Of a DNA stretch of 64,000 nucleotides, positions 32,108-40,481 are shown piece by piece; position 1 is the stretch's first letter; every line of letters starts with the position of its first letter. Both the position numbers and the translations under genes were made by a program. The stretch is from Thermoplasmata archaeon (GTDB lineage Archaea > Thermoplasmatota > Thermoplasmata > Lutacidiplasmatales > UBA184): contig DAHUZP010000018.1 of assembly GCA_027306505.1 (NCBI GenBank), forward strand, positions 62,001 through 126,000. The letters are read 5' to 3'. A model generated the notes under the pieces. The model saw only the letters and a list, made by a program, of their open reading frames with translations. It did not search any database and was not told where the DNA came from.

Positions 32108-33178
32108 ATGCGCAGGCTCGCCGTCACCTGGGTCGTACTGTTCTGCACCGCGTGCCTCATCGCGGGAGCGCTGATCGGGTTCGAGGCGAGGGGCCCCGCC
32201 TCCTCGGGAGGCGGGGTGGCGCCGGGGTCACCCGTCCTCTCGATCACGGCCGCTGGCACGCTGGGGGACGCCTTCCCTGCCGTCGGGCGGGTCGTGGTGA
32301 ACAACAGTCCGGGGGTGCAGGACCCCTCCTCGAGCCAGGAGTACCAGGGCAGTGTCGCCGCCCTCCGGGTGCTGCTCCCTCCGGTCTCGAGCGGTTTCGA
32401 TGTCGCGGCCAGCGCTGACTTCCGGCTCATCCCGCAGCTGCTCGAGCCCTCCGGCCTCGCCCACTGGGAGATCGTGTTCGCGTCCGACCCGGAGGTCCTG
32501 ACCTACGACCCGACCTCCTCCGCCCTCGCGGGCATCAACGGTACCAATTGGCCCACGCTGCTCGAGTCCCCCGGGGTCCTTCTTGGGGTCGCGAACGCGA
32601 GCGCGGACCCCAATGGCTACAACGAGATCTTTGTCCTCGAGCTAGAGGACCGCCTGCTCACGGGCTCGGTGCCTTCCCTCTACGCTCACTTCTACGGAGG
32701 GGCCCAGGGCTCCCTCGCCGTGCCTGACCCCGCCACTACCCGCGTCGAGTCCGAGACCGCCGTGGCGAGCCTTCTCGCCTCGCACACGGTCCAGGCCTTC
32801 ATCACCTACCGCTCCTACGCGATCACCCACGGACTGAGCTACGTCCAGTTCGACCCGCGGGTGGCCATGGGGGGACTCAACGCCTCCGACATCGCCTTCG
32901 ATGCAGAGGCCACCACCTCGGTCCTGACCACGTCGGGGGGACTCCAGTCGGTCACGGGCGCCCCCGTCGCTTTTGGGCTCACGGTACCCGTGAACGCACC
33001 GAACGCGACGCTGGGCGACCTGTTCGCGACGACGTTGCTCTCGCCCGTGGGCTCCTCGATCCTTCTTTCGGAGGGGTTCTCTCCCATCTCCCCCGCCTAC
33101 GCGCAAGGCACGAACGTCGCAGCGGCCCTCGCCCCGGAGACCGTCCCGCTCCCGTCGTCGCTGAGCTCCCTGGTGTGA
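32108..33178 (+). CDS. wtpA: Tungstate/molybdate ABC transporter substrate-binding protein
   Basis: The extracellular receptor that captures tungstate or molybdate. The product has 356 residues from the ATG at 32108. The signal/anchor segment is WVVLFCTACLIAGALIGF. WtpA landmarks follow in order: SSQEYQGSVAALRVL, DVAASADFRLIPQLL, WEIVFASDPEVLTYDP, LAGINGTNWPTLLESPGVLLG and NASADPNGYNEIFVLELEDRL. The T-Y-D-P and G-S-V/A-A regions correspond to oxyanion and lattice contacts in the family. Compared with canonical WtpA, the segment between the signal peptide and the GSVAA motif is short. It heads the operon wtpA-wtpB-wtpC-regulator. Confidence 0.88.
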   Translation: MRRLAVTWVVLFCTACLIAGALIGFEARGPASSGGGVAPGSPVLSITAAGTLGDAFPAVGRVVVNNSPGVQDPSSSQEYQGSVAALRVLLPPVSSGFDVAASADFRLIPQLLEPSGLAHWEIVFASDPEVLTYDPTSSALAGINGTNWPTLLESPGVLLGVANASADPNGYNEIFVLELEDRLLTGSVPSLYAHFYGGAQGSLAVPDPATTRVESETAVASLLASHTVQAFITYRSYAITHGLSYVQFDPRVAMGGLNASDIAFDAEATTSVLTTSGGLQSVTGAPVAFGLTVPVNAPNATLGDLFATTLLSPVGSSILLSEGFSPISPAYAQGTNVAAALAPETVPLPSSLSSLV

Positions 33179-33206
33179 GCGGCCCGGGGCGGGGAGGGGA
33201 GGGAGA

Positions 33207-34085
33207 TTGCTGGGGCACGCCACCCGCCCACGCTCCGCGGGGCTCCGGGGGATCTCGGCCCCTTCGGTCGCGATGGTGGGCCTCGCGGGACTGCTCGTGG
33301 TCCTGCTCGTGCTTCCGCTCGCCGCCCTCGCCCTCAGCGTGCCCCCCTCGGCCATCGCGAACGCGGCGTTGGACCCCGCCGTCGAGGTCTCCCTGGGCTA
33401 CACCCTCCTGGCGAGCGGCCTCGCCCTGCTGGTCTCGCTGGGCCTCGGTGTGCCCCTCGGCTACCTCCTGGCCCGTCGGGAGTTCCGCGGTCGGCGTCTG
33501 GTCGAGTCGGTCGTTCTGCTCCCGCTCGTCCTTCCCCACCTCATGGCCGGTCTCGCCCTCCTCCTGGTCTTCGGTCCCGACACGTCCCTGGGGCGGGCGC
33601 TCGCCGCCGCGGGATTCCCGGTTTGGGGCTCGCTCTGGGGCGTGGTGGCCGTGATGGTGTACGTGAGCACCTCCTACCTCGTTCAGGCGAGCGAGGCGTC
33701 CTTCCGCCGTGTGGACCCGGAGATGATCGGGGTCGCCCGGACGCTGGGGGCGAGCCCTGCCGACGCGTTCCTCGAGGTGACCTTGCCGCTCTCCCTGCGC
33801 GCGATCCTCGGGGGTGCCGCCCTCAGCTGGGCCAGGGCCCTCAGCGAGATCGGGGGGTTCTTGGTCCTGGGATACGCGGTCTACCCCTGGCCCACGGGTT
33901 CCCACCAGCCGGTCTGGAGCCCCCTGTCGATCCTCGTGTACAACGATTACCTCATCGACCCGGAGGAGGCGTTCGCCGTCGCGGCCTTCCTCTTGCTGAT
34001 CGCCCTCGGGATCTTCCTGGTGGCGAACCTCCTGGACCTTCTATGGGCCCGCCGGAGGGCCCCCTTGTCCGGGGTTGAGCCATGA
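33207..34085 (+). CDS. wtpB: Tungstate/molybdate ABC transporter permease
   Basis: The 292-residue membrane subunit has six hydrophobic segments. The EAA-type loop that docks the ATPase is clear (ASEASFRRVDPEMIGVARTL, then GASPADAFLEVTLPL). YLLARREFRGRRLVESVVLLP is typical of ModB/WtpB/CysT permeases. The start is a TTG at 33207, supported by a purine-rich GGAGGGGAGGGAGA just upstream. The stop overlaps the wtpC start (ATGA). It pairs with WtpA and WtpC to import the oxyanion that supplies tungsto- or molybdopterin enzymes. Confidence 0.9.
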   Translation: MLGHATRPRSAGLRGISAPSVAMVGLAGLLVVLLVLPLAALALSVPPSAIANAALDPAVEVSLGYTLLASGLALLVSLGLGVPLGYLLARREFRGRRLVESVVLLPLVLPHLMAGLALLLVFGPDTSLGRALAAAGFPVWGSLWGVVAVMVYVSTSYLVQASEASFRRVDPEMIGVARTLGASPADAFLEVTLPLSLRAILGGAALSWARALSEIGGFLVLGYAVYPWPTGSHQPVWSPLSILVYNDYLIDPEEAFAVAAFLLLIALGIFLVANLLDLLWARRRAPLSGVEP

Positions 34086-35137
34086 CGCCGGGCACGCTCC
34101 GTCTGGAGGGCCTCGTCGGCTCCCACCCCGGTTTTCGGCTGGGGCCGATCGGGCTCGACCTGGCTCCCGGAGAGGTGGTGACCGTGCTGGGGCCGAGCGG
34201 GAGCGGGAAGACCACGCTGCTTAGGGCGGTCGCCGGCCTCGACCATCTCCTGGACGGCGAGGCCCTCTGGGAGGGCCAGGCGATCACGCGGACGCAACCC
34301 GAGGACCGGCGGATGGGCTACGTGCCCCAGGGGCTCGCGCTCTTTCCTCATCGGACCGTGGAGCAGAACGTCGCCTTCCCGCTCCTGCTGGACGGCGAAC
34401 GAAGGACCGGGGCCGCGGTGCGGGACCTGCTCGACCGCTTCGGTCTCCTTCCCCTCTCTCACCGCTATCCGCGGGAGCTGAGCTATGGACAGCGCCAGAG
34501 GGTCGCGATGGCCCGCGCCCTCGCTTCCCGTCCCCGCGTCCTGCTCTGGGACGAGCCGCTCTCCGCGTTGGACGTGGTCGCGAGGGACGACCTCATCGAG
34601 GTCCTCCGCGAGGTCACGGGCCCGAGCGGGCCATCGCTCCTGCTGGTGACCCACGACCCCTCGGTGGCCTATTCCCTGGCCGACCGGTTCTTGGTGCTCT
34701 CCTCCGGGACCGTGAGCTTCCTGGGGACCCCTGGGGACTTCCTCAGGAGTCCCCCGGACGCCTTCGGTGCCCGCTTTGCGGGGTACGAGAACGTCTGGGA
34801 ACGGGCGGTGCTGCTCGGCGAGCCCACGGCCTGGAGCCGGACCTTGCTCGAGCACAGCGGACCGTGGGGGCTCGCCTTCTCCGCATCGAGCCTGAAGGTG
34901 GGCGCCGGGGAACGGAAAGAGGTGGAGATAGCCTGCAGCGTCCGTCGTGTGCATTGGACGCCGGAGGGCGTGGTCGTCGGGCTGCAGGCACACGGCCACC
35001 ACCTCGTCCTGCGCATGCCTCCCAAGGAAGGCCCCCCCGCCATCGGCTCTCCTCTCACGGTATCCATATCCACGAGCGACCTGCACCCCATGGGGGCCGA
35101 GAGCTCTGGGGGGGACCTTGCCTCGAACCGTCCGTGA
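34082..35137 (+). CDS. wtpC: Tungstate/molybdate ABC transporter ATP-binding protein
   Basis: The 351-residue ATPase carries Walker A GPSGSGKTT, the signature as LSYGQRQRVAMARAL (Tyr in place of the first Gly of LSGGQ), Walker B VLLWDEPLSALD and the H-loop LVTHD. A C-terminal regulatory extension from about residue 230 ends in a TOBE-like beta domain (VRRVHWTPEGVVVGLQAHG), as in WtpC/ModC. The ATG overlaps the wtpB TGA, and the end overlaps the regulator start. In related transporters the C-terminal domain binds the oxyanion and inhibits transport. Confidence 0.9.
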   Translation: MTPGTLRLEGLVGSHPGFRLGPIGLDLAPGEVVTVLGPSGSGKTTLLRAVAGLDHLLDGEALWEGQAITRTQPEDRRMGYVPQGLALFPHRTVEQNVAFPLLLDGERRTGAAVRDLLDRFGLLPLSHRYPRELSYGQRQRVAMARALASRPRVLLWDEPLSALDVVARDDLIEVLREVTGPSGPSLLLVTHDPSVAYSLADRFLVLSSGTVSFLGTPGDFLRSPPDAFGARFAGYENVWERAVLLGEPTAWSRTLLEHSGPWGLAFSASSLKVGAGERKEVEIACSVRRVHWTPEGVVVGLQAHGHHLVLRMPPKEGPPAIGSPLTVSISTSDLHPMGAESSGGDLASNRP

Positions 35138-35768
35138 GCATCTCCTGACCCCTCTCGACCTCGCCCTCCTTGAGGCCATCTCCGCCGAGGGAAGCCTGGT
35201 GGGCGCGTGCCGGTCCCTCGGGGTGAGACGTGACCGCGGGAACTACCGGCTTCGCCGACTCTCGCAGCTCGCCGGGGGCCCGGTCACCCTGGCCTCCCGA
35301 GGAGGGCATCCGCAGGGGAAGACCCGCCTCACGCCTCTGGGCCGCTCCCTGCTCCGCCGGGGGACGGGCCCTCTGGGGCAGCAACCGGACGGTGCCCGCC
35401 GGATGGATCGCGCGGTCCTCCGCGGGACCTGGCACCGGCACCCTGAGCCGCATGTGGACCTCTCGGGAGGGGGGCCCCCTTGGTTCGTGGGCTTCCAGGC
35501 CGCGGAAGGGGAGGCCGTACGGGTCACCGTCGACCCTGAGACGATCCTCATCTCCCAGCGTAGGTTCCCGACGAGCGCTCGCAACGTCCTCACCGGGAGG
35601 GTGGCCCGGGTGGACGATGCCCCCGGGGGGCAGTGTCGCGTCCGGGTGCGCGTGGGGCGGATGGAGATCCCCGTCGCGGTGACCCCTGCCTCGGTCCGGC
35701 GTCTCGGTCTCCGTCGTGGGGCGAGCGCCGTGCTGTACGTGAAGGCGACCGCGGTCCACCGCGTCTGA
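35118..35768 (+). CDS. ModE-like regulator with Mop/TOBE domain
   Basis: A predicted molybdate/tungstate-sensing transcription factor of 216 residues. The N-terminal winged helix (about residues 10-75) has LTPLDLALLEAISAEGSLVGACRSLG and RRDRGNYRLRRLSQL, in the LysR/ModE style. The C-terminus (about 150-216) carries the Mop signature TSARNVLTGRV and ends RLGLRRGASAVLYVKATAV, the oxyanion-binding fold. The TTG at 35118 is the only sensible start and lies inside wtpC, so the two are translationally coupled. It probably regulates its own operon through the palindrome at the wtpA start (inference). The link between the two domains (KTRLTPLGRSLLRRGTG) is basic. Confidence 0.8.
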   Translation: MPRTVREHLLTPLDLALLEAISAEGSLVGACRSLGVRRDRGNYRLRRLSQLAGGPVTLASRGGHPQGKTRLTPLGRSLLRRGTGPLGQQPDGARRMDRAVLRGTWHRHPEPHVDLSGGGPPWFVGFQAAEGEAVRVTVDPETILISQRRFPTSARNVLTGRVARVDDAPGGQCRVRVRVGRMEIPVAVTPASVRRLGLRRGASAVLYVKATAVHRV

Positions 35769-35781
35769 GCCCGGCACCATC

Positions 35782-35817
35782 GGACCCGTTGGACCCGTTG
35801 GACCCGTTGGACCCGTT
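35782..35817. repeat. Tandem repeat: four copies of GGACCCGTT
   Basis: Four perfect head-to-tail copies of a 9-base unit lie 14 bases after the regulator stop and about 100 bases before the next gene. It is non-coding. The copy number may vary between strains. Confidence 0.85.
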
Positions 35818-35916
35818 GGGAGCCCTCTCAAGGGGCAGCCACGTCGGTCCTCTGCACCCGCATCGCACGCTTGGCGTGACACGAAAGGGTTGTAGACCCT
35901 CCCGGCTGGCGACGCC

Positions 35917-36744
35917 ATGGCCTCCACGCCGGCTTCCTCGTCCGCGACCCCCACGGGGTCGACATCTCCCTCGGCCGGGGGCGGGGGAACCCCTCCCAGG
36001 CACGAGGCGCCGCCCGCGCCCCCTCCTGGCAGCCCGATGCAACAGGTGTGGACCGAGGCCCACCCCAAGCCCACGCTGCTCTCCGACTTCATTCTGGGGA
36101 GCCAGGACGGCATCGTCAACGTCCTGGGGATCATCCTGGGGCTGGTCGCGGCCCACACCGCTGCCAAGATCGTCCTCATCGCGGCGCTGGCCGCTCTCGG
36201 CGCGGAGTCGATCGCCATGGCGGCCGTCGCGTACACGTCCACCCGCTCGCGTAGGCGTCTCTACCTAGGTGAGGTACGGCGGGAGCTGAACGAGATGAAA
36301 CTCGTCCCGCATCTTGAGAGGGAAGAGGTACGGGAGATCCTCGCGAAGTGGGACTACAAGGGAAAGGAGCTCGAGGACCTCCTGAACCGCATCTGCGCGA
36401 ACCCGAAGGCCTGGCTCGAGTTCATGCTGGCCTTCGAGCTCCACCTCACCCCGGTGGAGGAGGACGAGCCTCGCCGAAGCGGCTACGTGGTGGGCGCCTC
36501 GACGGTCGTCGGCCACTTGATCCCACTCGCCCCCTTCCTGGTCGTCGGAGCCAACGTCCTCCTGGGCGCGGTGACGGCGATCCTCCTCAGCGCCATCGCC
36601 CTGTTCATCACGGGCTGGTACGAGGCGAAGATCTCCGTCGGTTCCTGGTGGCAGAACGGCCTGCAGATGGTCCTCATCGGGCTCGGGGGCGGGATCGCAG
36701 GCTACCTCATCGGCTACGCGATCCAGGCGGTGCCCGGTCTATGA
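35917..36744 (+). CDS. VIT1/CCC1-family metal transporter
   Basis: A 275-residue membrane protein that moves iron or manganese out of the cytoplasm in characterised relatives. After a disordered N-terminus (about 40 residues) comes the family block SDFILGSQDGIVNVLGIILGLVAA. A second helix with ALGAESIAMAAVAYTSTRSRR precedes a charged cytoplasmic metal-binding helix pair (about 110-170, rich in Glu/Lys/Arg). Three C-terminal helices follow (GASTVVGHLIPLAPFLVVGANVLL and others). Four to five helices and the Glu-rich loop are typical. It lies 1.7 kb from the histidine-rich protein gene, with one methyltransferase gene between, but on the opposite strand. Confidence 0.88.
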   Translation: MASTPASSSATPTGSTSPSAGGGGTPPRHEAPPAPPPGSPMQQVWTEAHPKPTLLSDFILGSQDGIVNVLGIILGLVAAHTAAKIVLIAALAALGAESIAMAAVAYTSTRSRRRLYLGEVRRELNEMKLVPHLEREEVREILAKWDYKGKELEDLLNRICANPKAWLEFMLAFELHLTPVEEDEPRRSGYVVGASTVVGHLIPLAPFLVVGANVLLGAVTAILLSAIALFITGWYEAKISVGSWWQNGLQMVLIGLGGGIAGYLIGYAIQAVPGL

Positions 36745-36858
36745 CCCCCTCGGGGAGGGACGGCGGACGGGCGAGGCCCGGTATCGCTCCCCGAAGCCGC
36801 CGGTCCTGCGACCTGGTGGGACCGCTCCGCTGACCTTGCGTGAGGAGAAGGGGAGCCC

Positions 36859-37572
36859 GTGCCGAAGGTGGTCGACCGTCCCGCCGGCTCCGCGCCCCAG
36901 CGGGAGTTCGACCGGGAGGCGAGGGCCTACGACCGGACCGCTCCGGCGACGATGCCGAAGTACGACGAACTGCACCGCATGCTCGTCTGGGGGGTCCCGC
37001 ACCTGCGGACGCGCCCGCTTTCCATCCTGGAGCTAGGCGTGGGGACCGGGAACCTGACGGGGCTGCTCGCGGGGTCCTTCCCCCATGCCCAGGTGACGGG
37101 GGTCGACATCTCTCCGGCGATGATCGCGATCTGCCGAAGGAAGACCGCTCGGTGGCGCCGCCGCGTGAGGCTCGTGGTGGCCGAGCTCGACGACTGGCCC
37201 GGGGAGGAGCGCTACGACGTGATCCTTTCCTGCCTCGCGGTCCACCATCTCTCCGACGAGCGGAAGGCGGCTCTGTTCCGACGGGTCCACCGTGCCCTCG
37301 CCCCTGGAGGCTACTTCGGGGACGGCGACGACCACCTGCCGGAGGACTCGCGGTTCGACGAGCGGTTCAGCGCGCTCGCGGGCGCGCTTGTGACCGCCCA
37401 CGAGGTGAAGGGGGGCCTCAAGGGCCTGCAGAAGGTCTGGCAGGAGCACGAGGCGTTCGACCGGCCCGTCACGGTCTCCCAGGAGCTGCGCTGGCTCAGG
37501 GAGGCGGGGTTCGTCCATCTGGACACCCCTTGGCGGTTCTTCAACCAGGCCGTGATCTGGGCCTACCGTTGA
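36859..37572 (+). CDS. SAM-dependent methyltransferase
   Basis: A 237-residue class I methyltransferase with motif I ILELGVGTGNLTGLLA and post-I VTGVDISPAMIAICRRK. The acidic/aromatic motif is YDVILSCLAVHHL, and the late motif is RALAPGGYFGDGDDHL. The VDISPAM and SCLAVHHL forms match the UbiE/Methyltransf_25 group, whose targets are small molecules, and there is a long helical insert (about 150-205). The start is a GTG after a purine-rich AGGAGAAGGGGAG. Substrate unknown. It is followed by a convergent gene. Confidence 0.85.
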   Translation: MPKVVDRPAGSAPQREFDREARAYDRTAPATMPKYDELHRMLVWGVPHLRTRPLSILELGVGTGNLTGLLAGSFPHAQVTGVDISPAMIAICRRKTARWRRRVRLVVAELDDWPGEERYDVILSCLAVHHLSDERKAALFRRVHRALAPGGYFGDGDDHLPEDSRFDERFSALAGALVTAHEVKGGLKGLQKVWQEHEAFDRPVTVSQELRWLREAGFVHLDTPWRFFNQAVIWAYR

Positions 37573-37635
37573 GAAGCTCGAGAGCCGAGAGGGAGCGACG
37601 AGGTCCCCGGGGGACCGGGCGGACCCGCCGGGCCC

Positions 37636-39297
37636 TCAGGTCTTCTCCGAGCTCCCGTCGCGCTTCTCCTTGCGCTCCGGCTGGCTCACCAGGGGCGGCA
37701 GGGCGCCCATCGCCTCGCGCTCCTTGCTGGTGACCCGTAGGAAGAGGACGGAACTCGGGAAGAGCTCGAACCCGCGTCCTTGCGGGTCGTCCCGGACCTT
37801 CACCGCCATGTTGGGCGGCAGGCCGGTCACGTCGACGTTCTTGCCCTCGTTCTGCCAGGAGTGGATGAGGGCGCCGATGAGCTTCTCGAGAGCCTCGCCG
37901 TGACCGGACGCGAAGAGGTTCACCGAAGCAACGCGCTTCTCCTCCGCGTCGTAGAGGACGACCGGCAGCGACTGGGTCATCTTCTCCCGGTCCGCCCGGG
38001 CGAGCGCCACCTCGCGGGCGAGCGCCGCCCGGACCTGCTCCGACTCGTCCATCGCCTTGCGCAGTCGCTGGATCTCCTCTTCCCGGTCCTGGAGCCGCCC
38101 GGTGAGGTCGTGGACGACATGCTTCACCGCCTCGAGGTCGGCGCCCTGCGTGTCGAGGAGCCCCTTGTAGTCCTCGTGGTCGTGGGCTGGTAGCTCGTGC
38201 TCGTGCTCGGCGACCTCGTGCTCGTGCTCGGGCAGTTCGTGCTGGTGCTCTGAGACATCGTGCTGATGCTCGGGCAGTTCGTGCTCGTGCTCCGGCAGGT
38301 CATGCTGGTGCTCCGGCAGGTCATGCTGATGCTCCGGCAAGTCATGCTGGTGCTCCGTCAGATCGTGCTGGTGCTCAGGGAGCTCGTGCTGGTGCTCGGG
38401 CAGTTCGTGCTGATGCTCGGGCATCTCGTGCTCGTGCTCCGGGACCTCGTGCTCGTGGGGTGGGACCTCCCCCGGGGGCAGAGCAGGGCCGGTAGCTCGG
38501 CCCTCTCCGGTCGGCTCGTCGTCCGTGCTCGAAGTGTCCACCTCGGCGTCCGCCTCGGCTGACGCGGAGGAGGGCTCCTCGCGGTCCGCATCCTCCGCCT
38601 CCGGCTCCGGGGCCGGGACCTCCGTCCCAGCTTCCGCGACGAGGCCGGCCACCTGCTCGGGGTCCGCTTCAGGGACCGGAGCGGGCTCGCCCTCGGGCGC
38701 GACCGCGCCCTCCTCCGTCAGCACCGGCGGGGTCTCGGCGACGGGCGCTTCCTCTGCGGGGGCGACCTCGACGTCCGAGGAGCCCTCCGACCTCTCCCGC
38801 TCGGGGCCGGGGGTCGTTGAGGGTTCCGGCGAAGCGGGCGGGGTCGCCTCCGATGGAGGCACCCAGTCAGGAGGTGGAGGCGGGAGGGGGTGCTCCTCCG
38901 CCGGAGGGGCGGCCCCTGGTGGCGGCGGCGCGGCCACGGGGGCACCGGTCGCCTTCGGCGACGGGGTCGAAGGCGTGCTGGGAGCGGGGGGTCCGTGGGG
39001 GGTCGCACTGAGCGCGGTCGCCGCACTGGGCGGGAAGCGAGGTGTGGCGCCGGGTGGGACGTAGGACGCCCCACGGCCGGGCCCCTGGTCCGATATCCAG
39101 GGTGGGATCGAGGGGTCCGGAGCTCCGGGGGGCCGTGGCGGGGCCCTGGGGAGCGGAACGTTGTGGACCCGGTTCTTGTGGGTGTCCATCATGCGCGCCG
39201 GAAGTTCCCTTCCGCAGAACTCACAGAGCGCGAACTCCAGCGGATGGGCGGACTCCCCCCCGGTTGGGGCGTACCCCCCGGGAAACCCCTGGGCCAC
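37636..39297 (-). CDS. C2H2 zinc-finger protein with histidine-rich heptad repeats
   Basis: A 553-residue protein that I do not recognise as a whole. A C2H2 finger (C25, C28, H40, H45 in CEFCGRELPARMMDTHKNRVH) opens it. A disordered Pro/Ala/Glu-rich region of about 215 residues follows. Then come 14 perfect-length heptads of the form P-E-H-Q-H-E/D-L (about residues 279-376), giving two histidines per repeat and 28 in all. A coiled coil follows (about 385-440, LQDREEEIQRLRKAMDESEQV). The C-terminal folded domain holds VVLYDAEEKRVASVNLFASG and FELFPSSVLFLRVTSKERE. Proline every seventh residue excludes a helix in the repeat. Histidine density suggests metal binding or buffering, or a pH-sensitive linker. 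GTG start. Confidence 0.78.
   Translation of the reverse strand: MAQGFPGGYAPTGGESAHPLEFALCEFCGRELPARMMDTHKNRVHNVPLPRAPPRPPGAPDPSIPPWISDQGPGRGASYVPPGATPRFPPSAATALSATPHGPPAPSTPSTPSPKATGAPVAAPPPPGAAPPAEEHPLPPPPPDWVPPSEATPPASPEPSTTPGPERERSEGSSDVEVAPAEEAPVAETPPVLTEEGAVAPEGEPAPVPEADPEQVAGLVAEAGTEVPAPEPEAEDADREEPSSASAEADAEVDTSSTDDEPTGEGRATGPALPPGEVPPHEHEVPEHEHEMPEHQHELPEHQHELPEHQHDLTEHQHDLPEHQHDLPEHQHDLPEHEHELPEHQHDVSEHQHELPEHEHEVAEHEHELPAHDHEDYKGLLDTQGADLEAVKHVVHDLTGRLQDREEEIQRLRKAMDESEQVRAALAREVALARADREKMTQSLPVVLYDAEEKRVASVNLFASGHGEALEKLIGALIHSWQNEGKNVDVTGLPPNMAVKVRDDPQGRGFELFPSSVLFLRVTSKEREAMGALPPLVSQPERKEKRDGSSEKT
38170..38463 (-). repeat. Array of 14 x 21-base repeats encoding His-rich heptads
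   Basis: In-frame repeats within the zinc-finger gene, all exactly 21 bases. Codons vary at third positions and at the variable residues (Q/E/D, E/D, L/V/M). The array is under protein-level constraint and is not a recent perfect duplication. Confidence 0.9.
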
Positions 39298-39471
39298 GGC
39301 TCCCTGACGTACAGCTTGTGGAAAAGGGTAGCGGAGGGCTAGGAAGGAGGAGCGCCAGAATACGCACGACGGCCGATGCGAGAGGCTAGGCGTGCCCCTG
39401 CTGGGGGGGCGCCCGGGTCGGGTCGGTCCGATGGGTGTCGACCGGAGCTCCCCCCGCGAGGGTGGGGACGC

Positions 39472-40332
39472 TCAGCGCCGAGCAGGGAAACGGTAGCGCA
39501 GGAAGAGGTGACTCCCTCCTCGCTGGAGGCCGACGAGGCTCGCTCCGAGAGAGGTCGGAGGGGAGAACCGGTGGCCCTCCACGAGCCCTCGGTCCCGATG
39601 GGCCGCGTCGCGCCCAGCGACGAACGGTGCGAGCGTCACGAACAGTTCGTCCACGAGCCCCGCCTCGAGGAAGTCCCCGAAGAGCGAGGGCCCTCCCTCG
39701 ACGAGCACGGTCCGGACCCTCGCCCTGCGCTGGAGGCCCCGCAGGATGCTGCTGGGTCGCAAGCGTGGGCCCTCGCCCGCCACCCAAAGGTCCACGCCGG
39801 GAGGAAGCTCCCGCTCGCTCAGGCGCGCTCGGCCCGAAGGGGTCGTGAACACCGAGATCTCTCGCGTGCCGGTCCGGAAGACCGGAAGGTCGAGGTCGAC
39901 CTCCCCCCGCGCCGAGACGAAGACCAGCCGGGGCGAGGGGGGCAGACCGAGGGACGCCCGGACCTCTTGGAAGGCCGGGTCCAGCGCCGGGAAGAACCCT
40001 TTGGGGCTCCAAAGGTGCCGAGGAACGGAGCGGAGCGTGCCCGCCCCCACGACGATGACCTCGGAGACCGAACGGAGCAGGCCCATGACCATCCGATCGT
40101 GGTCGTTGAAGCCGCTGACCTCGGACCCTCCCGAGGTCGAACCGTCGACCGCGACGACCCCATCCAACGTGCTCGCGAAGTTGGCCAGGACGTACGGGCG
40201 CCTCGACGGTCTGGCGAGCCTGAGCTCTCCGTAGAGGTGACGGAGCACGGGCGGGAGAGGCACCCGCTCCCCCGAGGCGGGGTGGAGGAGGTCCTGGAGC
40301 GGGAGCAGTCCCTGGAGGCTCGCGCGGGACAT
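39472..40332 (-). CDS. RibD C-terminal-domain reductase
   Basis: A 286-residue protein of the dihydrofolate-reductase-like RibD_C fold. Landmarks are YVLANFASTLDGVVAVD, VSGFNDHDRMVMGLLRSVSEVIVVGAGTLRS, VRTVLVEGGPSLFGDFLEAGLVDELFVTLAPFVAG and the C-terminal GGSHLFLRYRF. In archaea the stand-alone RibD_C enzyme (arfC) reduces the ribosyl side chain in riboflavin and F420 precursor synthesis, but the family also includes other NADPH reductases. At 286 residues it is longer than arfC (about 220) because of an N-terminal extension (GLLPLQDLLHPASGERVPLP). The ATG at 40332 is chosen. No other riboflavin gene is visible here. Confidence 0.85.
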   Translation of the reverse strand: MSRASLQGLLPLQDLLHPASGERVPLPPVLRHLYGELRLARPSRRPYVLANFASTLDGVVAVDGSTSGGSEVSGFNDHDRMVMGLLRSVSEVIVVGAGTLRSVPRHLWSPKGFFPALDPAFQEVRASLGLPPSPRLVFVSARGEVDLDLPVFRTGTREISVFTTPSGRARLSERELPPGVDLWVAGEGPRLRPSSILRGLQRRARVRTVLVEGGPSLFGDFLEAGLVDELFVTLAPFVAGRDAAHRDRGLVEGHRFSPPTSLGASLVGLQRGGSHLFLRYRFPARR

Positions 40333-40481
40333 GGGTGGAGCCTTGGTTCGGCCGCTCGCGCGCCCGGCATCGGCGCGAGAACGACGGGGTCTCCACACGG
40401 AGGAAGGACTTGAAGGGGTTGCCCCGGAGCGGTCCGGTGTGACCCGCTCCGGGGCTGGGGGCGGTCTGGAAGCGAAGGGGC

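Noticed and set aside
38170-38463. 21-base repeat array considered as a CRISPR
   Set aside because: Units are in-frame coding repeats without spacers.
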